A stretch of DNA of 64,000 bases from Aurantiacibacter poecillastricola (GTDB lineage: Bacteria > Pseudomonadota > Alphaproteobacteria > Sphingomonadales > Sphingomonadaceae), in NCBI RefSeq assembly GCF_030730945.1, contig NZ_JAVAMS010000001.1:496001-560000 (forward strand). The letters run 5' to 3'. How positions within the stretch are numbered: position 1 is the stretch's first letter; every line of letters starts with the position of its first letter. Position numbers and translations under genes: made by a program. The notes below the pieces were generated by a model that was given only the letters and a program-made list of their open reading frames with translations, did not search any database and was not told where the DNA came from. Below, in pieces: positions 8,810-18,954 of the stretch.

Positions 8810-10009
8810 ATGAACATCCACGAATACCAGGCCAAGGAACTGCTCGCGAAATTCGGCATCGGCGTACCGACCGGCTATCCGGCGATGAGCGTCGAGGAAG
8901 CCGTGGAAGGCGCGAAGAAGCTGCCCGGGCCGCTCTTCGTGGTGAAGGCGCAGATCCATGCGGGCGGACGCGGCAAGGGCAAGTTCAAGGAACTGGCAGC
9001 CGATGCCAAGGGCGGCGTGCGGCTGGCGAACAGCATCGAGGCCGTCGAGAAGGACGCGAAGGACATGCTCGGCAACACGCTGGTGACCGTGCAGACCGGC
9101 GACGAGGGCAAGGAAGTAAACCGGCTCTATGTCACCGATGGCGTCGATATTGCCAAGGAATACTACCTTTCCATGGTGATCGACCGCGAGACGAGCCGCG
9201 TCGCCATGATCGTCTCCACCGAGGGCGGAATGGATATCGAGGATGTGGCGCACGAAACGCCCGAGAAGATCACCACCATCACCATCGACCCCGCCACCGG
9301 CTTCATGCCGCACCACGGCCGCGCCGTGGCTTTCGCGCTGAAGCTGGAAGGTTCGCTCGCCAAGGAAGCGCAGAAACTCTCGAAGAAGCTGTACGAGGCT
9401 TTCACGGCGCTCGACTGCGCCATGCTCGAGATCAATCCGCTGGTGGAAACCAAGGGCGGCGAGCTGCTTGTACTCGACACCAAGATGAGCTTCGATTCGA
9501 ACGCACTGTATCGTCACAAGGACGTGGAAGAGATGCGCGACGAGACCGAGGAAGACCCCATGGAAGTCGAGGCGGGCAAGCACGATCTCGCCTACATCAA
9601 GCTCGACGGCAATATCGGCTGCATGGTGAACGGTGCGGGCCTTGCCATGGCGACCATGGACATCATCAAGCTGAACGGTGCCTTCCCGGCGAACTTCCTC
9701 GACGTTGGCGGCGGCGCGGACCGCGAGAAGGTGACGGCTGCCTTCAAGATCATCCTGTCGGACCCGGCGGTGGAAGGGATCCTCGTCAACATCTTCGGCG
9801 GCATCATGAAATGCGACATCATTGCCGACGGCATCGTCTCGGCGGCCAAGGAAGTGAACCTGTCGGTCCCGCTGGTGGTGCGCCTCGAAGGCACGAATGT
9901 CGAAAAGGGCAAGGACATCCTCGCCAATTCGGGCCTGCCGATCATCCCGGCGGACGACCTTGGCGATGCCGCGAAGAAGATCGTGGCCGAGGTGAAGGAA
10001 GCCGCCTGA
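8810..10009 (+). CDS. sucC: Succinate-CoA ligase (ADP-forming) subunit beta
   Basis: The ATP-grasp beta subunit that, with SucD, interconverts succinyl-CoA and succinate in the TCA cycle. Its 399 residues show the family N-terminus [12 protein letters not shown], the glycine-rich AGGRGKGK segment, and the [12 protein letters not shown] signature near the C-terminus. The ATG at 8810 has GAAGG 9 nt upstream. sucD is not next to it, unlike the usual sucCD operon; the partner must be encoded elsewhere. Confidence 0.96.
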   Translation: MNIHEYQAKELLAKFGIGVPTGYPAMSVEEAVEGAKKLPGPLFVVKAQIHAGGRGKGKFKELAADAKGGVRLANSIEAVEKDAKDMLGNTLVTVQTGDEGKEVNRLYVTDGVDIAKEYYLSMVIDRETSRVAMIVSTEGGMDIEDVAHETPEKITTITIDPATGFMPHHGRAVAFALKLEGSLAKEAQKLSKKLYEAFTALDCAMLEINPLVETKGGELLVLDTKMSFDSNALYRHKDVEEMRDETEEDPMEVEAGKHDLAYIKLDGNIGCMVNGAGLAMATMDIIKLNGAFPANFLDVGGGADREKVTAAFKIILSDPAVEGILVNIFGGIMKCDIIADGIVSAAKEVNLSVPLVVRLEGTNVEKGKDILANSGLPIIPADDLGDAAKKIVAEVKEAA

Positions 10010-10034
10010 CGCCTGACAGGGTGAGGGAGGCCGC

Positions 10035-10790
10035 CTAGTCGCTTTGCACAGCGTCGGCGGCCTTTTCGCCTGCTTCTCGTACGGTGTCGCCCGCCTTCTC
10101 ACTGGCATCGCGGACTGTGTCACCGGCTTCGGCGGCCTTCTGCTTCGCGGCGTCGAACGTTTCCTCGGTGACCATGCCATCGGTCTGTTCGGTGTCACTG
10201 ATGCCGCCGTCCCAATAGTCGAAGCCCAGCCCCAGCGCCACGAAGCTAGCGGCTAGCGCGACCAGCATCAGCATACCGTCGCGGGCCAGCACCGCTACGC
10301 CGAAACCGGCGATGGCCAGCATCGGCACGCTGCTGGCGAAGGGCAGGACCTCCAGAAACGGGACGGTCAGGCACAGCAGCACCACGATGCCGGCAGCGAT
10401 CTGCGAGAACGGGGCGCGGGTCATCGCTTTCAGGCGCCTGTGAAAATGGCGATCCATGAAGCGGGCAAGCGGGCGCAGCTTTTCGGCGGACGTGCGAAGC
10501 TTTTCGCCCGATACGCAGCGATTGGCGATGATGCCGGGCAGCCAGAGCGAACGGCGTCCTGCCAGCTTCTGCAGCGCCACCAGGATGATCACGACCGCTA
10601 GAACGGATGGCACACCGGGGACGGCGCCGATGGGGGTAATCTCCAGCAGTGCCGGCACGATGATCGCAGGCCCGAACGTGCGCGTGCCGAACGCGCCCAT
10701 CACCTGCCGAACCGATATCTCGTCATTCTCTTCGGCGAGCTCCTCGAGACTGTCGAGAATATCGCCCACGCTGTGCGGCGTCCTTGCCAT
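10035..10790 (-). CDS. ExoD-family membrane protein with amphipathic C-terminal tail
   Basis: A 251-residue inner-membrane protein of the ExoD family, named for a Rhizobium exopolysaccharide-synthesis locus; its biochemical role is unsettled. Hydrophobic segments lie at about 38-70, 125-150 and 155-190. After residue 205 the protein changes to a charged, alanine-rich helix with an 11-residue repeat ([22 protein letters not shown], then AADAVQ), resembling LEA or apolipoprotein helices. It converges on sucC with 25 nt between stops and no obvious terminator. Confidence 0.85.
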   Translation of the reverse strand: MARTPHSVGDILDSLEELAEENDEISVRQVMGAFGTRTFGPAIIVPALLEITPIGAVPGVPSVLAVVIILVALQKLAGRRSLWLPGIIANRCVSGEKLRTSAEKLRPLARFMDRHFHRRLKAMTRAPFSQIAAGIVVLLCLTVPFLEVLPFASSVPMLAIAGFGVAVLARDGMLMLVALAASFVALGLGFDYWDGGISDTEQTDGMVTEETFDAAKQKAAEAGDTVRDASEKAGDTVREAGEKAADAVQSD

Positions 10791-10837
10791 CCGGGCATCC
10801 CCCCTGCCCCGTAACGTGCTGATGCGCCGCGGGTTTC

Positions 10838-11353
10838 CTATGGTTTGCGGGCGAAGCGGAAAAGCAGCTCGCTATCTTCGCCCTTGCCTTCGGACATGCG
10901 CACTGCCGCAACCAGGCCTTCGCGTCCATCCTCACCCTCGTCACAGCGCAAGGTAAGGCCACGGAAATAAGCGGCGCACGGCTCCATCGCTACGAGGCGG
11001 AAGGTCAGCATGTCGCCCTTCTCCTCCCATCCGGAAAGGTCCGCGTTGAAATGCTTGAGGCGCAGCACGACACTGCCGCCCTCCTCCATCAGGTACATGT
11101 GTTCGGTGAACATGATGCCGCCATCGTCATCGCCCTGGACGAACGTGCCCACCATGGTGTCGCCTACAGGCGGTAGCCAGCTTTCCATCGCCGGCTGCCC
11201 TGCAATCCCCTCGCCTGCCCATTGTCCGACGAGCCAGTCCATTTGCTTGATCGTGGCAGGCGGCGGGTCGTGATCGACAGGGGCAGTCCGGGTCTCCTGC
11301 GCAAAGGCAGGGACGGCAGCGAGCGACAGGACAAACGGGAGGACGGTTCGCAT
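10838..11353 (-). CDS. DUF6265-family periplasmic protein
   Basis: A 171-residue secreted protein with a signal peptide ending at AFAQ (about residue 19). The mature part has MDWLVGQWAGEG, ESWLPPVGDTMVGTF and a C-terminal LLFRFAR, which fit DUF6265, a lipocalin-like beta-rich family of unknown function. Two cysteines (CAAYFRGLTLRC) could form a disulfide. It probably forms a short unit with the ExoD gene downstream, 47 nt away. No function is claimed. Confidence 0.7.
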   Translation of the reverse strand: MRTVLPFVLSLAAVPAFAQETRTAPVDHDPPPATIKQMDWLVGQWAGEGIAGQPAMESWLPPVGDTMVGTFVQGDDDGGIMFTEHMYLMEEGGSVVLRLKHFNADLSGWEEKGDMLTFRLVAMEPCAAYFRGLTLRCDEGEDGREGLVAAVRMSEGKGEDSELLFRFARKP

Positions 11354-11434
11354 GGCTCAAACTCCCCTTTCGTTCGTTGGGTATGATGGCTACGCCGCAT
11401 ATCTGCGGGGGTAAAGCGTCAAACCGGCCGTCCT

Positions 11435-11448
11435 TGACGTAAACGTCA
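11435..11448. promoter_or_regulatory. Palindromic operator candidate upstream of etfBA
   Basis: TGACGT and ACGTCA are separated by AA, 52 nt before the etfB start. The left arm overlaps a possible -35 element (TTGACG, 11434-11439); the matching -10 is poor. The pattern resembles, from memory, sites of LiuR-type MerR regulators of branched-chain or fatty-acid catabolism. Confidence 0.4.
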
Positions 11449-11500
11449 GGGTGTTTACATAAGCGGCAGAAATTCGAATGCGCAAAGAGAGGACCGATTC

Positions 11501-12247
11501 ATGAAAATCCTCGTGCCCGTGAAGCGGGTTATCGACTACAACGTGAAGCCGCGGGTGAAGGCTGACGGTTCGGGGGTAGACCTCGCCAACGTCAAGATGA
11601 GCATGAACCCGTTCGACGAAATTGCCGTCGAGGAAGCGCTGAAGCTGAAGGAAGCAGGCAAGGCCGAGGAAGTGGTCGCCGTCTCCATCGGCCCTGCCAA
11701 GGCGCAGGAGACGCTGCGCACCGCACTCGCCATGGGTGCGGACCGCGCGATCCTGGTCGAGACCGACGATGCGGTCGAGCCACTGGCAGTTGCCAAGATC
11801 CTCAAGGCCGTGGCCGAAGAGGAAGAGCCGGGTATCGTGATGCTCGGCAAGCAGGCGATCGACGACGATTCCAACCAGACGGGCCAGATGCTCGCCGCGC
11901 TGATGGACCGTCCGCAGGGGACCTTCGCCAGCAAGGTCGAGATCGAAGGTGACAGCGTATCGGTCACTCGCGAAGTCGATGGCGGGCTCGAGACGGTGAA
12001 GCTCACCCTGCCAGCCATCATCACCACCGACCTGCGCCTAAACGAGCCGCGCTATGCGACGCTGCCGAACATCATGAAGGCGAAGAAGAAGCCGCTCGAT
12101 ACCAAGACGCCCGCCGATTACGGCGTCGACACGGCAGCGCGCCTTACCACCACCAACGTGTCCGAACCGCCGGTGCGCCAGGCAGGCGAGATCGTGGAAG
12201 ACGTCGACGCGCTGGTCGCCAAGCTCAAGTCCATGGGAGTTGCGTAA
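11501..12247 (+). CDS. etfB: Electron transfer flavoprotein subunit beta
   Basis: The small ETF subunit of 248 residues. ETF accepts electrons from acyl-CoA and related dehydrogenases and passes them to ETF:quinone oxidoreductase. Diagnostic segments are [16 protein letters not shown] at the N-terminus, the [17 protein letters not shown] helix, and the [14 protein letters not shown] motif near 120-134. The start is supported by GAGAGGA upstream. The stop TAA immediately precedes the etfA ATG, so both subunits come from one transcript. Regulation may involve the palindrome at 11435. Confidence 0.96.
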   Translation: MKILVPVKRVIDYNVKPRVKADGSGVDLANVKMSMNPFDEIAVEEALKLKEAGKAEEVVAVSIGPAKAQETLRTALAMGADRAILVETDDAVEPLAVAKILKAVAEEEEPGIVMLGKQAIDDDSNQTGQMLAALMDRPQGTFASKVEIEGDSVSVTREVDGGLETVKLTLPAIITTDLRLNEPRYATLPNIMKAKKKPLDTKTPADYGVDTAARLTTTNVSEPPVRQAGEIVEDVDALVAKLKSMGVA

Positions 12248-13174
12248 ATGACTGCCCTCGTAATTGCAGAACCGCATGGCGATACCCTCGCCGATGCCAC
12301 CCTTTCCGCCGTAACCGCCGCGACCAAGCTGGACGATGAGGTGCATATTTTCGTCGCTGGCTCGCAAGGCGCGGCCGATGCCGCAGCCAGGATCGCAGGC
12401 GTCTCCAAGGTGCTGCATGCGGATGGCGATGCCTATGCCCATATGCTGGCAGAAAACGTCGCGCCTCTGATCGTCTCCCTGATGGACGGCTACGACGCCG
12501 TGCTCGCCCCTGCCACAACCACCGGCAAGAACGTGTTGCCGCGCGTCGCTGCGAAGCTCGATGTGATGCAGGTGTCGGACATCATCAGCGTGGAAGGGCC
12601 CAAGACCTTCACCCGCCCGATCTATGCCGGCAACGCCATCGCGACGGTCGAAAGCAGCGATCCCAAGCTCGTCATCACCGTGCGTACCACGGCCTTCGAC
12701 AAGGCCGAGGCCGAAGGCGGTAGCGCATCGATCGAGGCAGTCTCAGGCGAAGGCGCTGCGGGCATTTCGGAGTTCGTGAAGCTGGACGCGGTGGAAAGCG
12801 AACGTCCCGAACTCACCAGCGCGAGTGTCGTCGTCTCGGGCGGGCGCGCGCTGAAGGACGCCGAGACATTCGAACAGTACATTACCCCGCTCGCCGACAA
12901 GCTGGGTGCCGCCATCGGCGCGAGCCGCGCTGCGGTGGACGCAGGCTATGTGCCCAACGATTACCAGGTCGGCCAGACCGGCAAGATTGTGGCACCTGAA
13001 GTCTATATCGCGGTCGGCATCTCGGGCGCGATCCAGCACCTTGCCGGCATGAAGGACTCCAAGGTCATCATCGCCATCAATAAGGATCCGGACGCCCCCA
13101 TCTTCCAGGTCGCCGATCTCGGCCTGGTGGCCGATCTCTACAACGCGGTGCCGGAGCTTACCGAGAAGCTCTGA
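12248..13174 (+). CDS. etfA: Electron transfer flavoprotein subunit alpha
   Basis: The large, FAD-binding ETF subunit of 308 residues. The C-terminal FAD site is visible in [20 protein letters not shown] followed by IQHLAGM and the NKDPDAPIF segment (about 240-285). The N-terminal Rossmann-like domain begins [11 protein letters not shown]. It starts at the base after the etfB stop, as expected for a stoichiometric heterodimer. A hairpin 28 nt after the stop covers the ribosome site of the next gene. Confidence 0.96.
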   Translation: MTALVIAEPHGDTLADATLSAVTAATKLDDEVHIFVAGSQGAADAAARIAGVSKVLHADGDAYAHMLAENVAPLIVSLMDGYDAVLAPATTTGKNVLPRVAAKLDVMQVSDIISVEGPKTFTRPIYAGNAIATVESSDPKLVITVRTTAFDKAEAEGGSASIEAVSGEGAAGISEFVKLDAVESERPELTSASVVVSGGRALKDAETFEQYITPLADKLGAAIGASRAAVDAGYVPNDYQVGQTGKIVAPEVYIAVGISGAIQHLAGMKDSKVIIAINKDPDAPIFQVADLGLVADLYNAVPELTEKL

Positions 13175-13202
13175 ACCCGGTCCGTGGCAAATCCATTGAT
13201 GC

Positions 13203-13239
13203 GCTCCTCCCGCTTGGATATTCTGCAAGCGGGAGGAGC
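13203..13239 (+). promoter_or_regulatory. Perfect 14-bp hairpin covering a Shine-Dalgarno
   Basis: The arms 13203-13216 and 13226-13239 are exact reverse complements with a 9-nt loop. The right arm contains GGGAGGAG, the only good ribosome-binding sequence for the ATG at 13242. No T tract follows, so a simple terminator is less likely than translational gating; partial termination after etfA is still possible. Confidence 0.65.
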
Positions 13240-13241
13240 CT

Positions 13242-14213
13242 ATGGACATTCGCAATCTTCTGCTTGGCCTCGCCGCGGCCGCGACGATGGCAGCCAACCC
13301 CGTGCTGGCGCAGGACCGCGCGCCGCGCACATTCACCCCGTCAGGACCATGGACCGCCGATTTCGGTGACGATTATTGCCGGTTGATCGGCGATTTCAGC
13401 GACGGCGATGAGGTGGTCACGCTTGCGTTCGAGCGTATCCAGCCCGGTCCGGCAATGCGCCTGCTGGTTGTCGGCGATGCCTTTCGCTCGTTTGGCGGTG
13501 CCGAGCAGATTGGCTACGCGTTCGAACCGCGCGATGAGTCGCAGGACGGTCTGACAACGCCTTTCTCATCTTCGCGCACCCCAGAAGGCGACCGCCTTAC
13601 CATTCTGAGTTTCGTATCCTTTTCGCCGATACCGCCCTTGACCCGTATGGCAGCGCTCCGCAGGTCAGGCGGCACCGAGGCTGCCTATGCTACGACACGA
13701 GAGGCTGGCGAACCTCCACAGTCCGGTGGCTATGACCCCGAAGCCGAACAGGCGCTTGCCGGGGGTCTACGCGAACTGGTGTTCGATCAGGGTATGATGC
13801 GGCCCGTGATCTTCGAGGTTGGCGCTATGAGCGACGCCGCCGCGGTGCTGCAAACCTGCACACAAAGTCTCATTGAAAGCTGGGGTGTGGATCCGCAGAA
13901 ACATGCCAGCCTGCAGCGCGGTGTTGTACCGACTGGGGGGCCAATCATCCCGCGCGCTGCCCCGCTCTTCCGGCAATTCTCGCGGCTGACCGGCGGCTAC
14001 AACCAGTTTCGCGTCATGGTTAGCAAGGACGGTGCGCCAACCTCGTGCCACGTTCACTTTCCCTTGCTGGAAGAACAGAAGAACGCGGAAATCTGCGAGC
14101 AGGTGATGGCGAATGCGCGGTTCCTTCCCGCACTTGATTCAGCCGGCGAGCCGATTGACAGCTACTGGCTGGTGCCGGCCTTTGCCCTCATCGATCCAGG
14201 GCCAGAGCGTTAG
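13242..14213 (+). CDS. Periplasmic protein with TonB-C-like C-terminus
   Basis: A 323-residue secreted protein with a signal peptide cleaved near VLAQ (about residue 23). The middle is not recognisable. The last 90 residues (CHVHFPLL, then EICEQVMANARFLPALDSAG, ending SYWLVPAFAL) resemble the TonB C-terminal fold seen in many sphingomonad periplasmic proteins, with two cysteines that could pair. There is no N-terminal anchor or proline-rich spacer, so it is not a standard energy transducer. Translation may be limited by the hairpin at 13203-13239. Confidence 0.6.
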   Translation: MDIRNLLLGLAAAATMAANPVLAQDRAPRTFTPSGPWTADFGDDYCRLIGDFSDGDEVVTLAFERIQPGPAMRLLVVGDAFRSFGGAEQIGYAFEPRDESQDGLTTPFSSSRTPEGDRLTILSFVSFSPIPPLTRMAALRRSGGTEAAYATTREAGEPPQSGGYDPEAEQALAGGLRELVFDQGMMRPVIFEVGAMSDAAAVLQTCTQSLIESWGVDPQKHASLQRGVVPTGGPIIPRAAPLFRQFSRLTGGYNQFRVMVSKDGAPTSCHVHFPLLEEQKNAEICEQVMANARFLPALDSAGEPIDSYWLVPAFALIDPGPER

Positions 14214-14237
14214 AGCGGTCTTTTCTGCAAGGCAGCG

Positions 14238-15488
14238 CTAAAAAACCTCGGTCAGGAAGTGGATCGTCAGACCCACGAGCCCGCCCACCAGCGTACCGTT
14301 GATGCGGATAAACTGCAGGTCGCGGCCTACGGCGCGCTCGATGCGCAGGGTGATGGTGCTCGCATCCCAGCTCTTTACCGTGTGCGAGACGAGGCTGACG
14401 ATCTGCTCGCCATAGCGGTTCACCACGCCCACCAGTGTGCGGCGGGCGAAGCGGTTGATCTGCGTCTGCAGCGCCGGGTCGCTCTGCAGCGTCTTGCCCA
14501 GTTCGGCGAGCGAATGGCCTATCTCGCCGCCCATCGCCTTGTCGGGATTGCGGATCGAAGCGATCAGTGACAGGCGCAGCCTTTCCCACACGCCCATCCA
14601 CCAGTCAGCCACGGCAGGGTTGGCGAGCAACTCGTTCTTCATACCCTCCACGTTGGCGCGGGTTTCGGGATCGTGCTGCAGGTCGTGGGCGAGCTTCTCC
14701 AGCCCCTCCTGCACCTTGCTGCGCAGCGGGTGGTTCGGATCGACGAGTATCTCGGCGAGCAGGCGATAGAGCCCATCGAGCACCGAATTGGCGAGCCGCC
14801 CGTCGAGCCCGGTCCAGCGGATGATGGCATTGGCGCGCTCCTGCACGAGGTCGCGCACCATGTCCTCATTGTCTTCCAGCGTCAGCCCGGCCCAGCGGAT
14901 CATGCTGTCCATCAGCGGCTTGTGGCGATTGTCGGCAATTGCCGCTTCCAGCATCCGGCCAAGCAGGGGAGCGATGTCCAGCTTCTCCACCTGCCGCGCG
15001 AGACCTGCCTTCACCTGTAGACCGAGCCGGTCGGGATCGAGCGATTCGAGCAGTTCGACGAACAGTTCCGCTGCTCCGGCACGCAGGCGCCCCTCTGTCG
15101 AATCGCCGCGCTTGCTCAGGAAATCGCCGGCAGCGCGCGCGACATTCATGCTCTGCAGGCGCCGGGCGACGACCACCGGGGTCAGGAAGTTCGAGCGCAG
15201 GAACTGCGCCATGGTGTCGGCGATGCGGTCCTTGTTCTCGGGAATGATCGCCGTGTGCGGGATTGGCAGGCCGAGCGGGTGACGGAACAGCGCCGTTACC
15301 GCGAACCAGTCGGCCAGCCCGCCCACCATCGCCGCCTCGGCAAAGGCGTGGACGTAACCCCACGCAGGGTGCAGTCCGAGCATGTTGTGCGCCAGCAGGA
15401 AGACGCCTGCCATCACTACCAGCAACAGGGTTGCAGTAAGGCGCATGCGGCGCGCGCGATCGGGCGGCAACGGAGCGCCGCCCGTCAT
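14238..15488 (-). CDS. DUF445-family membrane protein
   Basis: A 416-residue DUF445 protein (YjiN-like). A hydrophobic segment (LTATLLLVVMAGVFLL) lies near residues 16-32, and GLADWFAVTALFRHPLG, the family hallmark, follows near 52-68. The rest is a long helical region and the end (GTLVGGLVGLTIHFLTEVF) is hydrophobic again. The function is unknown. The ATG at 15488 lies 13 nt after the RND stop, suggesting it is the last gene of the efflux operon; a longer frame to 15611 would overlap the RND gene. Confidence 0.85.
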   Translation of the reverse strand: MTGGAPLPPDRARRMRLTATLLLVVMAGVFLLAHNMLGLHPAWGYVHAFAEAAMVGGLADWFAVTALFRHPLGLPIPHTAIIPENKDRIADTMAQFLRSNFLTPVVVARRLQSMNVARAAGDFLSKRGDSTEGRLRAGAAELFVELLESLDPDRLGLQVKAGLARQVEKLDIAPLLGRMLEAAIADNRHKPLMDSMIRWAGLTLEDNEDMVRDLVQERANAIIRWTGLDGRLANSVLDGLYRLLAEILVDPNHPLRSKVQEGLEKLAHDLQHDPETRANVEGMKNELLANPAVADWWMGVWERLRLSLIASIRNPDKAMGGEIGHSLAELGKTLQSDPALQTQINRFARRTLVGVVNRYGEQIVSLVSHTVKSWDASTITLRIERAVGRDLQFIRINGTLVGGLVGLTIHFLTEVF

Positions 15489-15501
15489 CGTCAGCTTGGC
15501 C

Positions 15502-18500
15502 TTATTCGGCAGGCTGGGCCTCGGGTCCGGTACGGTTCTCGTCGCCCGGCTTGTAGGTAAGGAAGGTATTGCGCATCCACGGGCCGAGCTTCTTCTCCAG
15601 ACCGTCTGCAAGGCTGAAGCCCGCCGGCACGATCAGCAGCGTGAGCAGCGTGGAGAGCAGCAGGCCACCGATCACCACCGTGCCCATTGGCGCGCGCCAG
15701 GCGCTGTCGCCGGTCAGGGAGAGTGCGGTGGGCACCATCCCCGCCGTCATGGCGACGGTCGTCATCACGATGGGCTGTGCACGCTTGTGACCGGCCTCGA
15801 TGATCGCGGCGAGCTTGTTCTTGCCTGCCTCCATCTCCTCGATCGCGAAATCGATGAGGAGGATGGAATTCTTGGCGACGATGCCGAGAAGCATCAGCAT
15901 GCCGATGAACACGGGCAGCGATATGGGGTCCGGCTGGCCGTTCTTCACGAGGCCGACCACCACCAGGGCCACGAACCCGCCCAGCGGCGCAAGGAACAGC
16001 GACCCCATGTTGACCAGCGGCGAAACCAGGCGGCGATAAAGCAGCACCAGCACGGCGAAGACCAGAAGGAGGCCGGTGACGACTGCCACGACGAAACTTT
16101 CCATCAGTTCGCCCTGCCATTCATCGGCACCGACGGGCTCGTTGGAAACGCCGGTCGGCAGGTTCTGCATGATGGGAAGGCTGTTGATGTCGTTAAGGAC
16201 ATCGCCGCGCGCCACGCCGGGTGCGATATCGACGCCCACGAAGACACGCCGGTTCTGGTTGTAGCGTTCGATCGAGGTCGGACCCATGCCGAGCGATATG
16301 TCCGCCACCCGGCTGAGCGGTACCGATCCGCCGGTCGACGTGGGTACGGGAAGGTTCTCGATGGTCGAAAGGCTGCGCCGATCGTCCTCGGCCAGTCGGA
16401 CGCGGATCGGAATCTGGCGGTCCGAGAGGGAGAACTTCGCGGCGTTCTGGTCGATATCGCCCAGAGTGGCGATGCGGATCGCCTGGCTCAACGCTGCTGT
16501 GGACACGCCAAGGCTGGCAGCAAGGTCCTCGCGCGGCTGGATGATGAGTTCGGGCCGCTGCAGGTCGTAGTCGATACGCGGGGCGACCGCGCCCTCGACG
16601 GTTTCCATCTGCTCAACCAGTGTCCCGGCGGTATCGAACAGCAGTTCCGGGTCGGAGCCCGAGAGCATGATCGAGATCGCCCGGCCGGTTCCGCCGCCGC
16701 CGCCCTGGTTGTTCTGGAAGTTGACGCGCGCGTCGGGAATATCCTGCAGCACGGGCGTCAGCTCGCGCTCGAACTCAAGGCTGGTGCGCTCGCGGTCCTC
16801 GCCCAGCACCATCGAGATGCGACCGGAGCCTTCGTTGGCGATGCCCAGCGCCAGCGCTACTTCCTGTTCCTGGCTGAGCCGCTCGGTAATCTGGTCGACA
16901 ACCGCTTCGGTCTGCTCCAGCGTGGTGCCCGGGACCATGGAGATGGAGACGCGGCTGAAGTCGCTGTCATTATCGGGGAAGAACTGCTGCGGCACGCTGC
17001 GGGCAATCACCACCGTCAGCCCGAGGGCTACGACGCCAACCAGCATCATCCACACCCGGTGGTCAAGAAAGCGGGCTGCGAGAAAACGCGAGCGTGCGGT
17101 GAACGGGCTCGAATAGCCATTGAAACGGCCGACGACGAGGCCGACCAGCATGTTGACGAAACCGCCGACCACATAGGCCGGTATGGCCAGCAGGAGAATC
17201 GTGCCGATGGACGGCAGCGCGGATTCCTGCTCGGCGCTCGCCTGCGCGGCCATCGCCGCCTCGTCTCCGCCGCCGCCCAGCAGGGTCGGGAGGACGAGGA
17301 ACAGGAAATAGCCTGTCGCCAGCGCCAGCACATGGAAATACCAGCGCGTGGGCGCATGGCCGATGCGCTTGCGCATATTGGTGAAAGCGGTGGTATCCAG
17401 CGACCAGTGCAGGACCTTCATGTAACGGTCCATCACCGGGCCTTCACCGTGGGCAGCGACACCCTTGGCCTTTAGGAAATAGGCTGCCACCATCGGCGTG
17501 ATGAGACGCGCCACCGCCAGCGACATGAGCACGGAGGCGACGACGGTAAGGCCGAAATTCTTGAAGAACTGGCCGGAAATGCCCGGCATAAGGCCAACGG
17601 GCAGGAACACCGCGACGATACAGAAGGTGGTCGCCACGACGGGCAGGCCGATCTCATCCGCCGCATCGATACTGGCCTGGTAGGCGCTCTTGCCCATGCG
17701 CATGTGGCGCACGATGTTCTCGATCTCCACGATGGCGTCGTCGACAAGGACACCGGCCACCAGGCCCAGCGCGAGCAGCGAAAGCGTGTTCAGCGAGAAG
17801 CCGAGCAGGTCCATGAAATAGAACGTCGGAATGGCCGAGAGCGGGATGGCGAGGGCAGCGATGATCGTCGCGCGCCAATCGCGCAGGAACAGGAACACGA
17901 CCACAACCGCCAGCAGCGCCCCTTCCACCAGCAGCGCCATCGAGCTTTCGTACTGGTCCTTGGTGTAATCGACCTCGGTGAACAGGCGCGTGAACGTGAC
18001 GCCCGGATTGGCTTCCTCGATCTCCTGCAGGACTTCGACGGCATCGTCATACACGCGCACGTCGCTTTCCCCGCGGGCGCGGGTGATAGAGAAGACCACG
18101 ACCTGCTTGCCGTCCACCTTGGCGAGGGTACGGATTTCGCCATAGGAATCGGTCACGCGGGCAATGTCGGAGAGCTTGACCGAGCGCCCGCCCCCAAGTG
18201 CGACCTGCGTCTGCGAAAGCTCGTAGGCGTCCTCGGCATTGCCCAGAACGCGCACCGACTGGCGCGAACCGGCGATTTCCGCCTGCCCGCCTGCGGCGTT
18301 CACATTGACCTGGCGCAGGGCCGTGTTGACCTGGCTGGCCGTGACGCCCAGCGACTGCATGCGGGCGGGGTCGAGGATGACGAGGATCTCCCGGTCCACG
18401 CCGCCGCTGCGATTGACCTCGGCAAGCCCTTCCACCGTGAGCAGGCGCTTGGTCACCGTATCGTCGATGAACCAGCTAAGCTGTTCCAGCGTCATGTCAT

Positions 18501-18945
18501 CGGCTGATACGCCGAAGGAGACGATCGGCTGCGAGCTGGTCTGCTGCTTGAACACGCGCGGTTCGAGGATACCGTCGGGCAGTTCGCCGCGAATGTTGTC
18601 GATCTCGCTCTTCACCTCGTTGGTGGCCTCGGCAATATCGGTGCCGAGCGCGAATTCTATGACGGTCTGCGAGTTGCCTTCAGACGCGGTGGAGCGGATG
18701 ATTTCCACTCCGTCCAGCGTCTGCACGGCGGATTCCACGCGCTGCGTGATCTGGTTCTCCACCTCGGGCGGTGCAGCGCCGGGCTGGGAAATGGAGATGA
18801 TGACCACCGGAAACTCAATGTCCGGCTGGTCCTGCACGTCCATGTCCTGGAAGGCGAAGATGCCCGCCAGCATCAGGCCGATGAAAGCCAGGATGGGGAC
18901 GATCGGATTGCGGATCGCCCAGGCAGAAGCTTGGTTGAGATTCAT
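15502..18945 (-). CDS. RND efflux permease with extra central membrane segments
   Basis: An inner-membrane proton-driven pump subunit of 1147 residues, longer than the 1030-1050 usual for HAE1-type RND pumps. It starts [18 protein letters not shown], and TM4 carries the proton-relay pair D402/D403 in [12 protein letters not shown]. Periplasmic and docking domains follow each half in normal order. Between TM6 (about 470-492) and TM7 (about 629-648) is an insertion of roughly 95 residues with two more hydrophobic stretches (about 533-556 and 579-605). The adaptor gene is 9 nt upstream and DUF445 is 13 nt downstream; no outer-membrane factor or regulator is nearby. Substrate unknown. Confidence 0.92.
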   Translation of the reverse strand: MNLNQASAWAIRNPIVPILAFIGLMLAGIFAFQDMDVQDQPDIEFPVVIISISQPGAAPPEVENQITQRVESAVQTLDGVEIIRSTASEGNSQTVIEFALGTDIAEATNEVKSEIDNIRGELPDGILEPRVFKQQTSSQPIVSFGVSADDMTLEQLSWFIDDTVTKRLLTVEGLAEVNRSGGVDREILVILDPARMQSLGVTASQVNTALRQVNVNAAGGQAEIAGSRQSVRVLGNAEDAYELSQTQVALGGGRSVKLSDIARVTDSYGEIRTLAKVDGKQVVVFSITRARGESDVRVYDDAVEVLQEIEEANPGVTFTRLFTEVDYTKDQYESSMALLVEGALLAVVVVFLFLRDWRATIIAALAIPLSAIPTFYFMDLLGFSLNTLSLLALGLVAGVLVDDAIVEIENIVRHMRMGKSAYQASIDAADEIGLPVVATTFCIVAVFLPVGLMPGISGQFFKNFGLTVVASVLMSLAVARLITPMVAAYFLKAKGVAAHGEGPVMDRYMKVLHWSLDTTAFTNMRKRIGHAPTRWYFHVLALATGYFLFLVLPTLLGGGGDEAAMAAQASAEQESALPSIGTILLLAIPAYVVGGFVNMLVGLVVGRFNGYSSPFTARSRFLAARFLDHRVWMMLVGVVALGLTVVIARSVPQQFFPDNDSDFSRVSISMVPGTTLEQTEAVVDQITERLSQEQEVALALGIANEGSGRISMVLGEDRERTSLEFERELTPVLQDIPDARVNFQNNQGGGGGTGRAISIMLSGSDPELLFDTAGTLVEQMETVEGAVAPRIDYDLQRPELIIQPREDLAASLGVSTAALSQAIRIATLGDIDQNAAKFSLSDRQIPIRVRLAEDDRRSLSTIENLPVPTSTGGSVPLSRVADISLGMGPTSIERYNQNRRVFVGVDIAPGVARGDVLNDINSLPIMQNLPTGVSNEPVGADEWQGELMESFVVAVVTGLLLVFAVLVLLYRRLVSPLVNMGSLFLAPLGGFVALVVVGLVKNGQPDPISLPVFIGMLMLLGIVAKNSILLIDFAIEEMEAGKNKLAAIIEAGHKRAQPIVMTTVAMTAGMVPTALSLTGDSAWRAPMGTVVIGGLLLSTLLTLLIVPAGFSLADGLEKKLGPWMRNTFLTYKPGDENRTGPEAQPAE

Positions 18946-18954
18946 CGCAAGGTC

